DNA of 64,000 nt from an uncultured SAR86 cluster bacterium. GTDB lineage: Bacteria; Pseudomonadota; Gammaproteobacteria; Magnimaribacterales; AG-339-G14. Below the pieces are notes generated by a model. It did no database searches. It was not told the DNA's origin and saw only the letters and a list, made by a program, of their open reading frames with translations. The stretch is from contig CACJUN010000001.1 of NCBI GenBank assembly GCA_902596665.1, positions 455,935-519,934 on the forward strand. Reading direction: 5' to 3'. Each line of letters begins with the position of its first letter. Position 1 is the stretch's first letter. This document shows positions 37,611 to 47,228 of the stretch, one piece after another. The translations under genes and the position numbers were made by a program.

Positions 37611-38211
37611 AATCAGCTTAAGCTTTCTTTTTGTGATAGCTAGCAACCTTTTTCCTATTAATGAAGAAAGCTATACATTTAAATATAAGGAATCAGAGTT
37701 TAAAGTAAATCTCACCAATCTGAACGATGAGTGGAATATTACTTACGAAATCTCTCATCCTTTCTTTAAGTTAAGCCAAGATACTCAATTTAGTTATACA
37801 AATTTAATTCAGATATCTGAGATAAAAAGAAATTTAATCGTCATGGGAGGATTAAGGAAGATAGAAGAAAGTTACAAAATAGATCATTCAAGAAAAAAAA
37901 TTAAATACATAAAAGGTCAGCTAACCGAAACTCTTCAATATGATGGAGCTATTTACGATGATTTGACTGCTCATCTTTACTTAAGATTGTTAAATATTCA
38001 GACTGACGAAGAAATTACTCTTAATGTATTGGAGAGAGGAAAAATAATACAGAAAAAGTTTATAAAAACAATTTCTAGTCCCGACACTATTAAAATCAAG
38101 GAAAAAAAAGAAAAGGATAAATTTGAACTTTTTTTTAAGGATAACTCAAAAGAAATATTAAAAGTTATTCAGAATGTTAATGGTAGAGAGTTTGTCTGGG
38201 AGAATCTTTAA
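37594..38211 (+). CDS. DUF3108 exported protein
   Basis: A 205-residue protein with a signal peptide ([20 protein letters not shown]) and a beta-rich body typical of DUF3108, a family often encoded after purMN in Gammaproteobacteria. Function is unknown. The ATG at 37594 is chosen for the signal peptide and overlaps purN by 17 bp; an earlier in-frame ATG at 37537 would start inside purN without a signal peptide. The 3' end overlaps dcd by 4 bp (TTAA). Confidence 0.78.
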   Translation: MNLIYKISLSFLFVIASNLFPINEESYTFKYKESEFKVNLTNLNDEWNITYEISHPFFKLSQDTQFSYTNLIQISEIKRNLIVMGGLRKIEESYKIDHSRKKIKYIKGQLTETLQYDGAIYDDLTAHLYLRLLNIQTDEEITLNVLERGKIIQKKFIKTISSPDTIKIKEKKEKDKFELFFKDNSKEILKVIQNVNGREFVWENL

Positions 38212-38777
38212 ACTTTGGGGGGTGTAACACCCAATTGACCTTGATATTTGCCTTTCCTATCCGCATAACTTGTTTCGCATAATTCGTCTGATTCAAAAAA
38301 AAGCATTTGTGCTACACCTTCGTTTGCATAGATCTTTGCTGGCAAACTTGTTGTATTTGAAAATTCAAGAGTTACATGGCCTTCCCATTCAGGTTCGAGA
38401 GGGGTTACGTTTACAATTATGCCGCATCTAGCATACGTAGATTTTCCTAAACAAATTGTTAGTACGTTCCTAGGAATTTTAAAATATTCCACAGTCCTTG
38501 CTAGGGCAAAGGAATTTGGAGGAATTACACACACCTCAGATTTAATATCAATGAAGCTATCCTCATCAAAATTTTTTGGGTCCACTGTGGCTGAATTTAT
38601 ATTTGTAAAAATTTTAAATTCATCAGCACATCTCACATCATAACCATAACTTGATAGCCCGTAAGAAACTGTACTTCCAGCCTCTTCTGTATGTTTAACT
38701 TGTTTATCAATGAAGGGGTCTATTAGATGACTTTCTATAGCCATTCTTTTTATCCATTTATCTGATTTTATACTCAT
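38208..38777 (-). CDS. dcd: dCTP deaminase
   Basis: Converts dCTP to dUTP for thymidylate synthesis. Motifs are [13 protein letters not shown], the substrate loop [28 protein letters not shown] with the catalytic Glu, and AQMLFF. The length of 189 residues matches the enterobacterial enzyme. It has a short divergent gap of 25 bp to the M20 hydrolase gene. Confidence 0.95.
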   Translation of the reverse strand: MSIKSDKWIKRMAIESHLIDPFIDKQVKHTEEAGSTVSYGLSSYGYDVRCADEFKIFTNINSATVDPKNFDEDSFIDIKSEVCVIPPNSFALARTVEYFKIPRNVLTICLGKSTYARCGIIVNVTPLEPEWEGHVTLEFSNTTSLPAKIYANEGVAQMLFFESDELCETSYADRKGKYQGQLGVTPPKV

Positions 38778-38790
38778 AAAAATAAGCTGT

Positions 38791-38796
38791 TATTAT
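38791..38796 (+). promoter_or_regulatory. Candidate -10 box of the M20 hydrolase gene
   Basis: TATTAT lies 6 nt before the ATG at 38803 with no Shine-Dalgarno sequence between. The surrounding run is very AT-rich, so alternatives such as TATATT are possible. Confidence 0.3.
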
Positions 38797-38802
38797 ATAT
38801 TA

Positions 38803-40101
38803 ATGATCACTTTCAAAAGGTATTTAAATCGCAACGTTTACTATTTATTTTTAATAATTTATGCGGTATCACTGCCTTTAAAATCAAATGAAGATTTTTA
38901 TGAAATTTATAAATATCTTCATCAAAATCCTGAATTATCTCTGCAAGAATTTGAGACGACTAAATACCTCGAAGATTTATTAGAAGAATATGGATATGAG
39001 ATTATCACTAATATTGGAGGAAATGGTTTTGCAGCTATCCTCAAAAATGGAGGAAACAAGACAGTCTTATTTCGAGCAGACATGGATGCTCTTCCAATAA
39101 AAGAAGAGACAGGAATTTCTTTTGAAAGCGTCAAAACTACTAAACAGAATGGAATGGACGTGCCAATAATGCATGCTTGTGGGCATGATATTCACATGAC
39201 GTCTTTAATTGGAACTGCAGAATACTTTTCAAAAAATAAAGATTCATGGAAAGGGACTATTGTTTTTATTTTGCAACCAGCTGAAGAAATTGGTTTTGGT
39301 GCAAGACAAATGATAAATGCAGGATTGTTTAAAAAAATACCTTATCCAGATATAAATTTAGCCCTTCATGTTTCAGCTCAAACTCAATCTGGAACGGTCC
39401 ATATAACTCCAGGCTTCGCAATGGCGAATGTTGATTCAGTCGATGTTACTTTTTATGGAGAAGGTGGGCACGGAGCTTATCCTCATTTAACTAAAGATCC
39501 CATCGTAATGAGCTCTCAATTTATTACAACTGTTCAAACAATTATTAGCAGAAATTTAAGTCCTATTAATGCAGGGGTTGTGACTGTTGGTTCCATTCAT
39601 GGAGGAACCAAACATAACATAATCCCAAATCATGTTGATCTTCAGATCACCGTGAGATCTTATAGTGACGAGGACAGAGAGCTTATAATCTCTAGAATTA
39701 AAAAAATCGCTGAATCAATTGCAATTCAAAATGATTTGCCAAAAAATCTCTATCCAATCGTTAAGCTCAGAGACGAATACACTCCTGCCGTATTTAATAA
39801 TCCAGACTTAGCTATGCGCGCCAAAGAAATTCTTTCAAAAGAGTTAGGAAAGGATAAAGTGTTTGATGGTCCTCAAGTCATGGGGGGAGAAGACTTTGGT
39901 CAATTTGGAAGAGTAGAGCCAAAAATACCTTCCCTACTGTTTTGGATTGGCGCTGTATCACAAAAGGATTACAAAGAATTTTTGAATAATTCTAAAAAAT
40001 TACCGTCTCTTCATTCGAGTAAGTTTTTACCCGACTATGAAAAAACAATTGATACTGGCATTTCAAGTTCAATTGCGTTAATTGAGGCTCACCTAAAGTA
40101 A
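38803..40101 (+). CDS. M20-family amidohydrolase, exported
   Basis: A 432-residue metallopeptidase of the M20D hippurate/IAA-amino-acid hydrolase type. Motifs are FRADMDALPIKEETG, HACGHDIHMTSLIGTA with the metal-binding Cys/His, LQPAEEIGFGARQMI with the Glu pair, and GGEDFGQF. An N-terminal hydrophobic segment (about residues 12-27) suggests export or membrane anchoring, unusual for cytoplasmic members. It would cleave N-acyl amino acids or dipeptides; the substrate is unknown. Confidence 0.9.
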   Translation: MITFKRYLNRNVYYLFLIIYAVSLPLKSNEDFYEIYKYLHQNPELSLQEFETTKYLEDLLEEYGYEIITNIGGNGFAAILKNGGNKTVLFRADMDALPIKEETGISFESVKTTKQNGMDVPIMHACGHDIHMTSLIGTAEYFSKNKDSWKGTIVFILQPAEEIGFGARQMINAGLFKKIPYPDINLALHVSAQTQSGTVHITPGFAMANVDSVDVTFYGEGGHGAYPHLTKDPIVMSSQFITTVQTIISRNLSPINAGVVTVGSIHGGTKHNIIPNHVDLQITVRSYSDEDRELIISRIKKIAESIAIQNDLPKNLYPIVKLRDEYTPAVFNNPDLAMRAKEILSKELGKDKVFDGPQVMGGEDFGQFGRVEPKIPSLLFWIGAVSQKDYKEFLNNSKKLPSLHSSKFLPDYEKTIDTGISSSIALIEAHLK

Positions 40102-40692
40102 TTTTTGCCTGCTATCAAACGCATGCCTAAGGGTATTAGAGTCCACATAGTTCAGATCTCCTCCAAGAGGCACACCTTGAGCAAGTTTAGTAATGTTTAG
40201 AGAATCTGATGAACATTTCTCAAGAATGTATTGAGCTGTTGCCTCACCTTCTAAGGAAGAATTAAAAGCTAAAATAAGTTCTTTAATTTCACCACTCAGA
40301 GCTTTTGAATTCAGCTCAGATAGACCTATTTCGTTTGGACCCCTGCCTTCAATTGGAGAAAGATATCCACCCAATACAAAATAGATTCCCTTAAATCCGC
40401 CCAGTTCTTCTATTTGAACAACTTGAGAGGTATTTTCTACAACACATACTTGTGTATTATCTCTGCTTGAATCATTACAAATTGAACATATCTGATCTTC
40501 TGACAAAACCCTGCAGTTTTGACATGTGCCGATTAGATCTATTGCTCTGGATAGATTGTTAGCAAGATTTTTAGCATCGGCTTCATCGCCTCCTAATAAA
40601 CTCATAGCCATTCGTTTTGCAGTTTTTGGTCCAACACCAGGCAGAACTTGCAAAGATTTAATCAGATCTGAGAGTAATGGACTAAATTTCAT
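40093..40692 (-). CDS. recR: Recombination mediator RecR
   Basis: RecFOR-pathway protein. The helix-hairpin-helix region LPGVGPKTAKRMA is near residues 16-28, a zinc motif CQNC...CSIC near 56-70, and the Toprim domain begins VCVVENTSQVVQIEE. It has 199 residues, as normal. It follows dnaX directly, the typical dnaX-recR pairing. Confidence 0.97.
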   Translation of the reverse strand: MKFSPLLSDLIKSLQVLPGVGPKTAKRMAMSLLGGDEADAKNLANNLSRAIDLIGTCQNCRVLSEDQICSICNDSSRDNTQVCVVENTSQVVQIEELGGFKGIYFVLGGYLSPIEGRGPNEIGLSELNSKALSGEIKELILAFNSSLEGEATAQYILEKCSSDSLNITKLAQGVPLGGDLNYVDSNTLRHAFDSRQKLL

Positions 40693-42153
40693 CTATATCT
40701 TTGAAACTTTTTTAATTTTTCCATCAAATTTTTCAAGCATTTCGTTCAGCGAAGAGTCTTTTTTAAGGTCGTCTTCTGCTTGCTTTGATTCTTTTTGAGA
40801 CCTTATCTTTTCAAATTCAAAAGGAGTTTCTGTTAAATCAGATGGTTTGAAGCTAACTTTCAATTTCTTTTTAAGCAGAATTGATAATGCATCCTCAACT
40901 TCTTTTATCTGATTTTCCGTAATTATGTTCAACCTCTCTTGGTTAATGCCAAAGTGCATCTCCGAGTCATGATACTCAATCATCGATGCATGGGACATAA
41001 ATTGGGCAGTTAATTTAGTCAAATCAAGATTTGAGAAATCTTCGGGCCAACTAAAATCAGTCTCGTCTTTGTTAGTGTTTAGAGATTTTTTTTTTGAGCT
41101 TTCTGGAAGGAAAGCAATCATTTTCAAAAAAGTCATTGTGAGTAGACTTTCTGGTTTCGGTGATAACTTAAAATACTCTAAATTTGAGATTCCAAGATCA
41201 TAAATCAATTGAAGGTTCTGGGGTTCAATAGATAAATCAGATAGATCTGCTTTTTCGTCAAATTGAGACAATGCAACTTCTTGAATAAGCGATAAAAGAT
41301 CAATCAATATTTGTTCTGGATCATAAAAATTTATCTTAACCTCCTCGATATTTTCAATAAGTTTTTTTGAATCTCTACCTATTATTGATTTAAGAATGGA
41401 TTGAATAAGCTCTGATGAAGGCAAACCCATTAATTCTTCAACTTTTTTTTCTGTAATTTTTCCCTCAGAGAATGAGATGACTTTTTCAGAAAGAGTTAAT
41501 GCATCTCTCATGCTTCCCCTAGCGAGACTGGAGAGTTTTATCAATGAATTTTCATCATATTTTATTTTCTCTTCATCAAAAATTAATTGGAGTTGATTCT
41601 TTATATTGTCTACTTTCATAGCAGAAAGATTAAACTGAACGCATCTTGAAAGAACAGTAGGCGGAACTTTATCTATTTCTGTAGTAGCAAAAAGAAAAAC
41701 TACATGCTCCGGGGGCTCCTCTAGTGTTTTTAAAAGTGAATTAAAACTTTCCTTAGAAAGCATATGTATTTCATCAAGCAGGTAAATTTTAAAAGGAGAA
41801 GATGTTGGTAAGTAAGGAACAGAATCCAATAATTCTTTAGTTTCTTCGACTCCTCTTCTAGATGCTGCATCAACTTCTTGAAAATCTATAGCACTTCCAT
41901 TTTCAATGGATAAACATGAATCGCATTTCCTGCATGGCTGAGATTTCTTTTTTGAATTAGAGCAATTTATAGCTTTTGCCAAAATTCTTGCAAGAGTTGT
42001 TTTGCCAGTTCCTCTAGTTCCAGAGAATATAAAAGCATGAGGAAGTTTTTCCAAATCCAATGCACCTTTTAAGGCTTTCACTACATAATCTTGGCCTACT
42101 ACCTCGTCAAAAGTGTTGGGACGCCATTTTCTTGCGAGAACTTGATAGGTCAT
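40693..42153 (-). CDS. dnaX: DNA polymerase III tau/gamma subunit
   Basis: Clamp-loader ATPase. Walker A is GTRGTGKTTL (about residues 45-54), four zinc Cys lie near 64-79 (CSNS, CRKCDSC), DEIHML is Walker B and SRC the sensor. The collar domain ends near residue 350. Residues about 366-486 match the tau-specific C-terminal domain (DFSWPEDFSNLDLTKLTAQF). At 486 residues it is shorter than E. coli tau (643) because the linker domain is almost absent. An A10 run sits between the two halves. Confidence 0.95.
   Translation of the reverse strand: MTYQVLARKWRPNTFDEVVGQDYVVKALKGALDLEKLPHAFIFSGTRGTGKTTLARILAKAINCSNSKKKSQPCRKCDSCLSIENGSAIDFQEVDAASRRGVEETKELLDSVPYLPTSSPFKIYLLDEIHMLSKESFNSLLKTLEEPPEHVVFLFATTEIDKVPPTVLSRCVQFNLSAMKVDNIKNQLQLIFDEEKIKYDENSLIKLSSLARGSMRDALTLSEKVISFSEGKITEKKVEELMGLPSSELIQSILKSIIGRDSKKLIENIEEVKINFYDPEQILIDLLSLIQEVALSQFDEKADLSDLSIEPQNLQLIYDLGISNLEYFKLSPKPESLLTMTFLKMIAFLPESSKKKSLNTNKDETDFSWPEDFSNLDLTKLTAQFMSHASMIEYHDSEMHFGINQERLNIITENQIKEVEDALSILLKKKLKVSFKPSDLTETPFEFEKIRSQKESKQAEDDLKKDSSLNEMLEKFDGKIKKVSKI
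41086..41095 (-). promoter_or_regulatory. Candidate dnaX slippage/frameshift site (A10)
   Basis: Ten consecutive A on the coding strand span the end of codon 353 and codons 354-356 (TCA AAA AAA AAA TCT). A -1 shift adds ISKH and stops at TAA 41074-41072, giving a 360-residue gamma-like product. A +1 shift stops even sooner (NL then TAA). The run is placed exactly where the ATPase/collar part ends and the tau domain begins. Confidence 0.6.
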
Positions 42154-42608
42154 TAATAACCTATCACTTGTCTGTAAGAAAGATCAAAATCAAAACCTCT
42201 TCTTTGCAAAAAGTTTATTGCCTTTGCCTTTGTTTTTTCTTCTTCAAAGTTATATTTTGTCTTTGGAAATTTTTTTAGAAGCAAGTCGTTTATTTCTTTT
42301 TCCCAATTAATTTCAAGTTCAGAAAATTTTTTATCTAGAAAATTATTTGAAATTCCTTTTTGAGCTAGCTCCATTTTAATTTTTATGGGTCCATAACCAG
42401 CTTGAGTTTTACTTCTTATGTATGCCTCTGAAAACCTTTCATCTGATTGGAGTCCTTCGTTAGCTAATCTATCAATTTCTTGATTAAGTAATTCCAAATC
42501 ATTAACCCTTTTAAAAAGCTTATTAAAAAGTTCTTTTTTTGAATGCTCTCTCCGAGATAAAAAATCCATTAATTTTTTTCTGATTAAATTGTCTTCAATA
42601 TTATTCAA
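42153..42608 (-). CDS. recX: RecX-family RecA regulator
   Basis: A 151-residue protein with RecX three-helix repeats: REHSKKELFNKLF, LQSDERFSEAYIRSKTQAGYGPIKIKMEL and RRGFDFDLSYRQVI. RecX modulates RecA filaments. The TTG start overlaps the serine hydrolase stop (TTGA), and the stop touches the dnaX start. It is not adjacent to recA here, unlike in many bacteria. Confidence 0.9.
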   Translation of the reverse strand: MNNIEDNLIRKKLMDFLSRREHSKKELFNKLFKRVNDLELLNQEIDRLANEGLQSDERFSEAYIRSKTQAGYGPIKIKMELAQKGISNNFLDKKFSELEINWEKEINDLLLKKFPKTKYNFEEEKTKAKAINFLQRRGFDFDLSYRQVIGY

Positions 42609-43924
42609 TTTTTAGAGGAGTATGTAAGCCTATCGAGATCTGCTCTTAAATCTACTGGATGTCCGAGAACTTGCGTCATGTGAACTAAAACAATATCTTC
42701 TACTGGATCGGCCCAAAAAATTGTAGACGCAGCTCCTCCCCAGCTTAAACTTCCTTCAGATTGATAAAATTGACTAAAAGCAGGGTTAGTTATTTTTGCC
42801 ATACATATAGCCTGACCCATTCCAAGACTAACAACACCCAATAAACCAAAATTTTCCATATAGCTTTCTGATAACATTGAAAAAGCCTCTTCGCTCAGAA
42901 TAGTCTTTCCTCCAAAAGAACCTCTATCATTTAGCATCTGACCAAATTTTAAATAATCTTCAGCTGTTGAAATAAGACCGGAACCACCATCTTCAACTTT
43001 GTTCATTTTTAGATAAGGACTTTCTTCATATGAATCCATTAAGATTAAATCGTCAGGAAAAATTTCATCGTTGAATTCTCTTTGAATATCTCCAACACTG
43101 GCACCCTTATGTGTGTACATGCTAGTGAATCTATTGATTTCTGACTCAGGTACAGCAAATGAAGTATCTTTCATGCCTAAAGGATCAAATATGTTCTCTT
43201 GCATAAAGTTTCCAAAAGTCATGCCTGATACTTTTTCTATGATGCATCCAAGCAAATCCATGCCAACACCATAGGTCCATTTCTCGCCGGGTTGATGGAC
43301 TAAAGGAGCTGAAGCAAGTTCTTGTGCAAATTCACATATATTTGAAAATGGTTTTCCTGGCGGAATTGAAAAATCTGTTTGATCGGCAGTCACTTCAAGA
43401 TCTAAATAATAGTAAGGATGCAGATTCTTTTCTTCGTATATATCATTAGCAATGGTTTCAGTAGGAAGCCATGCATAAATTAGTCCTGAAGTATGAGTGG
43501 CTGCATCCAAGACTGTGACTGGCCTATCTAGATTAAAAAAGTCTCCAGCCTCGTTAACTACTTTTGTATTTTTAAACTCAGGAATAAATTTAGAAATAGG
43601 ATCGCTTAATTTTATGAGACCTCGATCAACCAAAATCATCAAAGCTACTCCTGTGATTGGTTTAGACATCGAATAAATTCTAAATAAAGCATCTTCCTTC
43701 ATAGGAATTTTTTTATCGATGTCTTTGTAGCCATTTACAACTTTTAATATAGGTTTTCCATCTTTAGTGATGATTGTCACAAACCCAGGAAATTGTTTTT
43801 CCTCTACTAGATCATCCAACATCGCTGTGATCCTTTGCAAACGCTCATCGCTGAAACTAGAGGCGGATAAAAAATTAATAGAAAAGATCAAGAAAAGAAA
43901 AATGTTTAGGCGCTGAAAATTCAT
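42605..43924 (-). CDS. Beta-lactamase-fold serine hydrolase, exported
   Basis: A 439-residue protein. The ATG at 43924 is chosen because it gives a signal peptide (MNFQRLNIFLFLIFSINFLSA) and follows the upstream stop by 4 bp; a longer frame overlaps the lipoprotein gene. The SxxK motif is SMSKPITG (about residues 77-84) and the Tyr motif is WTYGVGMDLLG. It belongs to the class C/EstB-like esterase group, so it is more likely an esterase or peptidase than a resistance enzyme. It heads the hydrolase-recX-dnaX-recR run. Confidence 0.88.
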   Translation of the reverse strand: MNFQRLNIFLFLIFSINFLSASSFSDERLQRITAMLDDLVEEKQFPGFVTIITKDGKPILKVVNGYKDIDKKIPMKEDALFRIYSMSKPITGVALMILVDRGLIKLSDPISKFIPEFKNTKVVNEAGDFFNLDRPVTVLDAATHTSGLIYAWLPTETIANDIYEEKNLHPYYYLDLEVTADQTDFSIPPGKPFSNICEFAQELASAPLVHQPGEKWTYGVGMDLLGCIIEKVSGMTFGNFMQENIFDPLGMKDTSFAVPESEINRFTSMYTHKGASVGDIQREFNDEIFPDDLILMDSYEESPYLKMNKVEDGGSGLISTAEDYLKFGQMLNDRGSFGGKTILSEEAFSMLSESYMENFGLLGVVSLGMGQAICMAKITNPAFSQFYQSEGSLSWGGAASTIFWADPVEDIVLVHMTQVLGHPVDLRADLDRLTYSSKN

Positions 43925-43928
43925 TAAA

Positions 43929-44609
43929 TTACCAATTATTAAAAAGATTAAATGTTTCATATGAATAATATTCTTTAAAATTATCCAGTTCAAATAAATT
44001 ACAGATTGAATTTAGCTCAAATTTTTCATCAATATAATCATAAGAATGATTATCTTTTAATTCTGTTTTGAGCAGAAAGTCATACTCCTCAGAAGTAATT
44101 TTAGGTTTAAGTAAACTTATGTCTGTTCTTGTTAAAGGTATTGAAGTATTTCTACAGAAAATAAAATATGTAAAAAAAGGATTGGTTAATTTACTATGCT
44201 CTCTATCTTTCTCAGAACCATATTCAAGATAATCAAAACAATCAAAAGTATTAGATCCTTCAAAAATAAAAAGATCATGTAAATTGAAATCAATGTCAGT
44301 TTTGTCATTAACCTCAATAGTTGATTCAATTAAAAAATCATAACTTCCTACATCAAACTCGGGCTTAAGATAATTTATGGAAATTTTTTGATTATTCTTT
44401 CTTTGATTAAAAATCAGTTCAAAATCCTTTATAAATTTAAATAAATCCAAAGTATCCATTTCATCATTTAAGTTACACCATGAATATTTAAATTGAGTTG
44501 AATACACCTCGGAATTATTTTCAATCGAACAAGAAGAAGAAAATAAAAAAATAATTAACAAAATTCTTTCGAAAAATTTTCGAGAAGATTTATTACTTTT
44601 AATGATCAT
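43929..44609 (-). CDS. Hypothetical lipoprotein
   Basis: A 226-residue protein I do not recognise. It has a basic N-terminus, hydrophobic helix and lipobox FSSSCS near residue 27, then an Asp/Glu/Asn- and aromatic-rich body with several Cys. It lies 4 bp upstream of the serine hydrolase, so both are probably exported and cotranscribed. AT content matches the neighbours; no sign of transfer. Confidence 0.65.
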   Translation of the reverse strand: MIIKSNKSSRKFFERILLIIFLFSSSCSIENNSEVYSTQFKYSWCNLNDEMDTLDLFKFIKDFELIFNQRKNNQKISINYLKPEFDVGSYDFLIESTIEVNDKTDIDFNLHDLFIFEGSNTFDCFDYLEYGSEKDREHSKLTNPFFTYFIFCRNTSIPLTRTDISLLKPKITSEEYDFLLKTELKDNHSYDYIDEKFELNSICNLFELDNFKEYYSYETFNLFNNW

Positions 44610-44676
44610 TGTCAGTTCGATAACTTGTGATTATGAGTTTTGGCTCCATTATACTTAATGCAAAGATAATATATTC

Positions 44677-45228
44677 ATGAGCGACTCTTTAAAAAATAAA
44701 TTTCTTTTTTATTCTCCTACAGAATACGAAGAAAAGGATTACTTTGCTAATGCCTTAATCTATGTGTGTGAAAATAATGATGAAGGTTCATTGGGGTTGA
44801 TCGTAAATAGATCTATAGATGTTCAAATGGTTGATAATTTTTTAGATGTCAAAGAAAAGAAACATCTTAATCAGAAAATAGCTTTAGGTGGGCCAGTAGA
44901 GTCCACTTCTATCTTTGTTCTGCACACGATAGATAAAGTTAATAAGCCTGATGTTCGGATAACAAATGAGATAGGTTTTTCATCAAATAAACAGGTGATA
45001 GAAAATATCCTTAAGGGTAAGTTTCCGGATAAATTTATAGTTTCTTTTGGATACACTGGATGGGGTCCAAATCAGCTAGAAAATGAAATAGCACAGAATG
45101 CATGGGAAATAACTGATGCCCATCAAGAAATTCTTTTTGATACTCCGAATAATTTAAAAATTAATAAATTAACTGAAGTTAGTGGTTTTGATCCTAGAAT
45201 AATTAATCAAACTCAAGGTAGTTCATGA
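44677..45228 (+). CDS. YqgE/AlgH family protein
   Basis: A 183-residue DUF179 protein. Motifs are FADALIYVCENNDEGSLGLI-like opening (ANALIYVCENN), ALGGPVES, GYTGWGPNQLENEI and WEITDAHQEILFDTP, all characteristic. The family is widely conserved in Proteobacteria with no settled function, although AlgH was named as an alginate regulator. It overlaps the DsbD-like gene by 4 bp. A TATACT -10 candidate lies at 44650-44655. Confidence 0.93.
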   Translation: MSDSLKNKFLFYSPTEYEEKDYFANALIYVCENNDEGSLGLIVNRSIDVQMVDNFLDVKEKKHLNQKIALGGPVESTSIFVLHTIDKVNKPDVRITNEIGFSSNKQVIENILKGKFPDKFIVSFGYTGWGPNQLENEIAQNAWEITDAHQEILFDTPNNLKINKLTEVSGFDPRIINQTQGSS

Positions 45229-47228
45229 AATTTAAATTTTTTATTCTAATTTCGCTTTTCTTCAGTTTGCATACTCAGGCAACGCTTTCCATAAATGACA
45301 GTCATTCAAAACTAAATTTCTACCCTGAGAGTAATGAAATTAATGCCAATTCAGAAAACATTTTAACTATAGAAATTAGTATGGATAAGGGTTGGCATAC
45401 TTATTGGATCAATCCTGGGGACTCAGGTGATCCTGCTGAGTTTGAATGGGAACTTCCTGAAGGATTTCAAATGAGTGGACCGATCTGGCCAAGTCCGGAC
45501 AAAATTCCTTTCCCGCCTTTAATGACCTATGGCTTTGATGATCAAGTAATATTGCCTTTTATTCTTAAAACTCCAAAAATCATTCCCAAACAATTCGAAA
45601 TAGGTTTAAAAGCAAATTGGCTTGTTTGTAAAGAAATATGCATACCTCAATCTGGATCAGGGAAAATCAAATTCCCCTATCAAAATGTAAATTCTCTGAG
45701 CAACGATCAATTAAAAGAAATTAAAACGCGAACCGTCCAAAAGATAAACCTTAAAAACTTTAAAGTTATTTCCGATAAGAACTTTGAGACATTCAATTTA
45801 TCTTTTGACTATCCATCAAATATTTATGAGTCTTATTTTTTTCCTTATGAGTATGGATTTATAAATTATGCTGAACCACAAAATTTATCGAAAATTATTA
45901 ATTCTTATAATTTGGAAATTCAGAAAGCTATTGATAACAAAGAACTTAGTTTGTTATCCGGCGTTTTAAGTATTAAGACTCAAGATGGTGTTTTTAATTA
46001 TGAAATCAAAGGCAATAGCAAAGTCCTTTTTCAAGAAAGTAACATTAATGAAATCTCTTTTTTTACAGCTCTATTGTTTGCATTAATCGGTGGGCTTATT
46101 CTGAATTTGATGCCTTGCGTCTTTCCTGTGCTATCTCTAAAGATATTTAACTTTATTGAAAAGTCTGATTCCCCGAAAGAAGTTAAAGCTCATGGATTAA
46201 TCTTTGCTTCCGGAGCAATACTCACATTTTTATTAATTTGTAGCCTAATTTTATTATTCAAATATTTTGGAGTTCAGGTTGGCTGGGGATTTCAACTGCA
46301 ATCGCCTATTTTTCTTACCTTGTTAATTTTCTTATTTATTTTTTTATCTGGTTTTTTTATTTCTTCTCTAAATCTTAATTTAGCTTTTTCTGGTAATGCA
46401 GTTTCAGGTTCATCTGGATACTCAGGTAGTTTCTTTACAGGGTTCCTTGCTGTAATAGTAGCAACTCCTTGCACGGCTCCCTTCATGGGTTCTGCACTTG
46501 GTTTAGCGCTGCTTCAACCTAGTTATCAAACTTATCCAATTTTTTTGTCTTTAGCGTTAGGTTTTTGTCTCCCCTATCTTGTTCTTAGTTTTAATCCTAG
46601 ATTAATTTCATTTTTACCAAAACCAGGGCCTTGGATGGAAAATTTGAAACAATTTATGGCTTTCCCAATGGGATTGACGGCTATTTGGTTGTTCTGGATA
46701 TTGTCAGCTCAGCTTAATAGATTTGACCTATCTCTAGTTTTAGTTGGATCTTTAGTCACAATCTTCATAGTTTGGCTTTCCAATCTAAAAAGATCAGAAA
46801 GACATCTTCTAAATTATGTAAAAAATTTACTAATTATTTTATCGATCATTTCATTAACTTTTTTTGTTCCTATGAGTTCAAGTTCTGAGGAAAGCTCAAA
46901 AGTTGAAACAATAATTGATACGAATGATTTTGAATTTCAGAATCCTACTTTTGTAAATTTTACAGCTGACTGGTGTATTACTTGTAAAGTGAATGAGGCC
47001 CGAGTATTAAAATCTTCCACTGTTTTAGAATATTTAGATACAAATAAAATTGATTACATTGTCTACGATTGGACTGAAAGAAATGAAAATATTTCAGCTG
47101 TTCTTGAAAGTTACGGCAGAAGCGGCGTTCCTTTGTATTTATTATTTAAAGGCGATGGAACTGATGCCATAATACTTCCAGAAATTCTTACAGAAACTAT
47201 GGTTTTAAATGCTTTGAGAAAATTATGA
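45225..47228 (+). CDS. DsbD/ScsB-like thiol:disulfide transmembrane reductant conductor
   Basis: A 667-residue three-part protein. After a signal peptide comes a periplasmic DsbC/ScsB-type domain (GWHTYWINPGDSGDP; LVCKEICIPQSG with two Cys). Then come eight or so membrane segments with Cys in LNLMPCVFPVLSLK and VATPCTAPFMG, and a C-terminal thioredoxin domain with active site FTADWCITCKVNE (about residues 580-592). It moves electrons from cytoplasmic thioredoxin to periplasmic partners. The following redoxin gene overlaps by 4 bp and is a likely recipient. Confidence 0.93.
   Translation: MKFKFFILISLFFSLHTQATLSINDSHSKLNFYPESNEINANSENILTIEISMDKGWHTYWINPGDSGDPAEFEWELPEGFQMSGPIWPSPDKIPFPPLMTYGFDDQVILPFILKTPKIIPKQFEIGLKANWLVCKEICIPQSGSGKIKFPYQNVNSLSNDQLKEIKTRTVQKINLKNFKVISDKNFETFNLSFDYPSNIYESYFFPYEYGFINYAEPQNLSKIINSYNLEIQKAIDNKELSLLSGVLSIKTQDGVFNYEIKGNSKVLFQESNINEISFFTALLFALIGGLILNLMPCVFPVLSLKIFNFIEKSDSPKEVKAHGLIFASGAILTFLLICSLILLFKYFGVQVGWGFQLQSPIFLTLLIFLFIFLSGFFISSLNLNLAFSGNAVSGSSGYSGSFFTGFLAVIVATPCTAPFMGSALGLALLQPSYQTYPIFLSLALGFCLPYLVLSFNPRLISFLPKPGPWMENLKQFMAFPMGLTAIWLFWILSAQLNRFDLSLVLVGSLVTIFIVWLSNLKRSERHLLNYVKNLLIILSIISLTFFVPMSSSSEESSKVETIIDTNDFEFQNPTFVNFTADWCITCKVNEARVLKSSTVLEYLDTNKIDYIVYDWTERNENISAVLESYGRSGVPLYLLFKGDGTDAIILPEILTETMVLNALRKL

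Noticed and set aside
42605..43924. Antibiotic-resistance beta-lactamase
   Set aside because: The serine-hydrolase motifs fit the EstB/class C-like esterase group; nothing in the sequence points to resistance.
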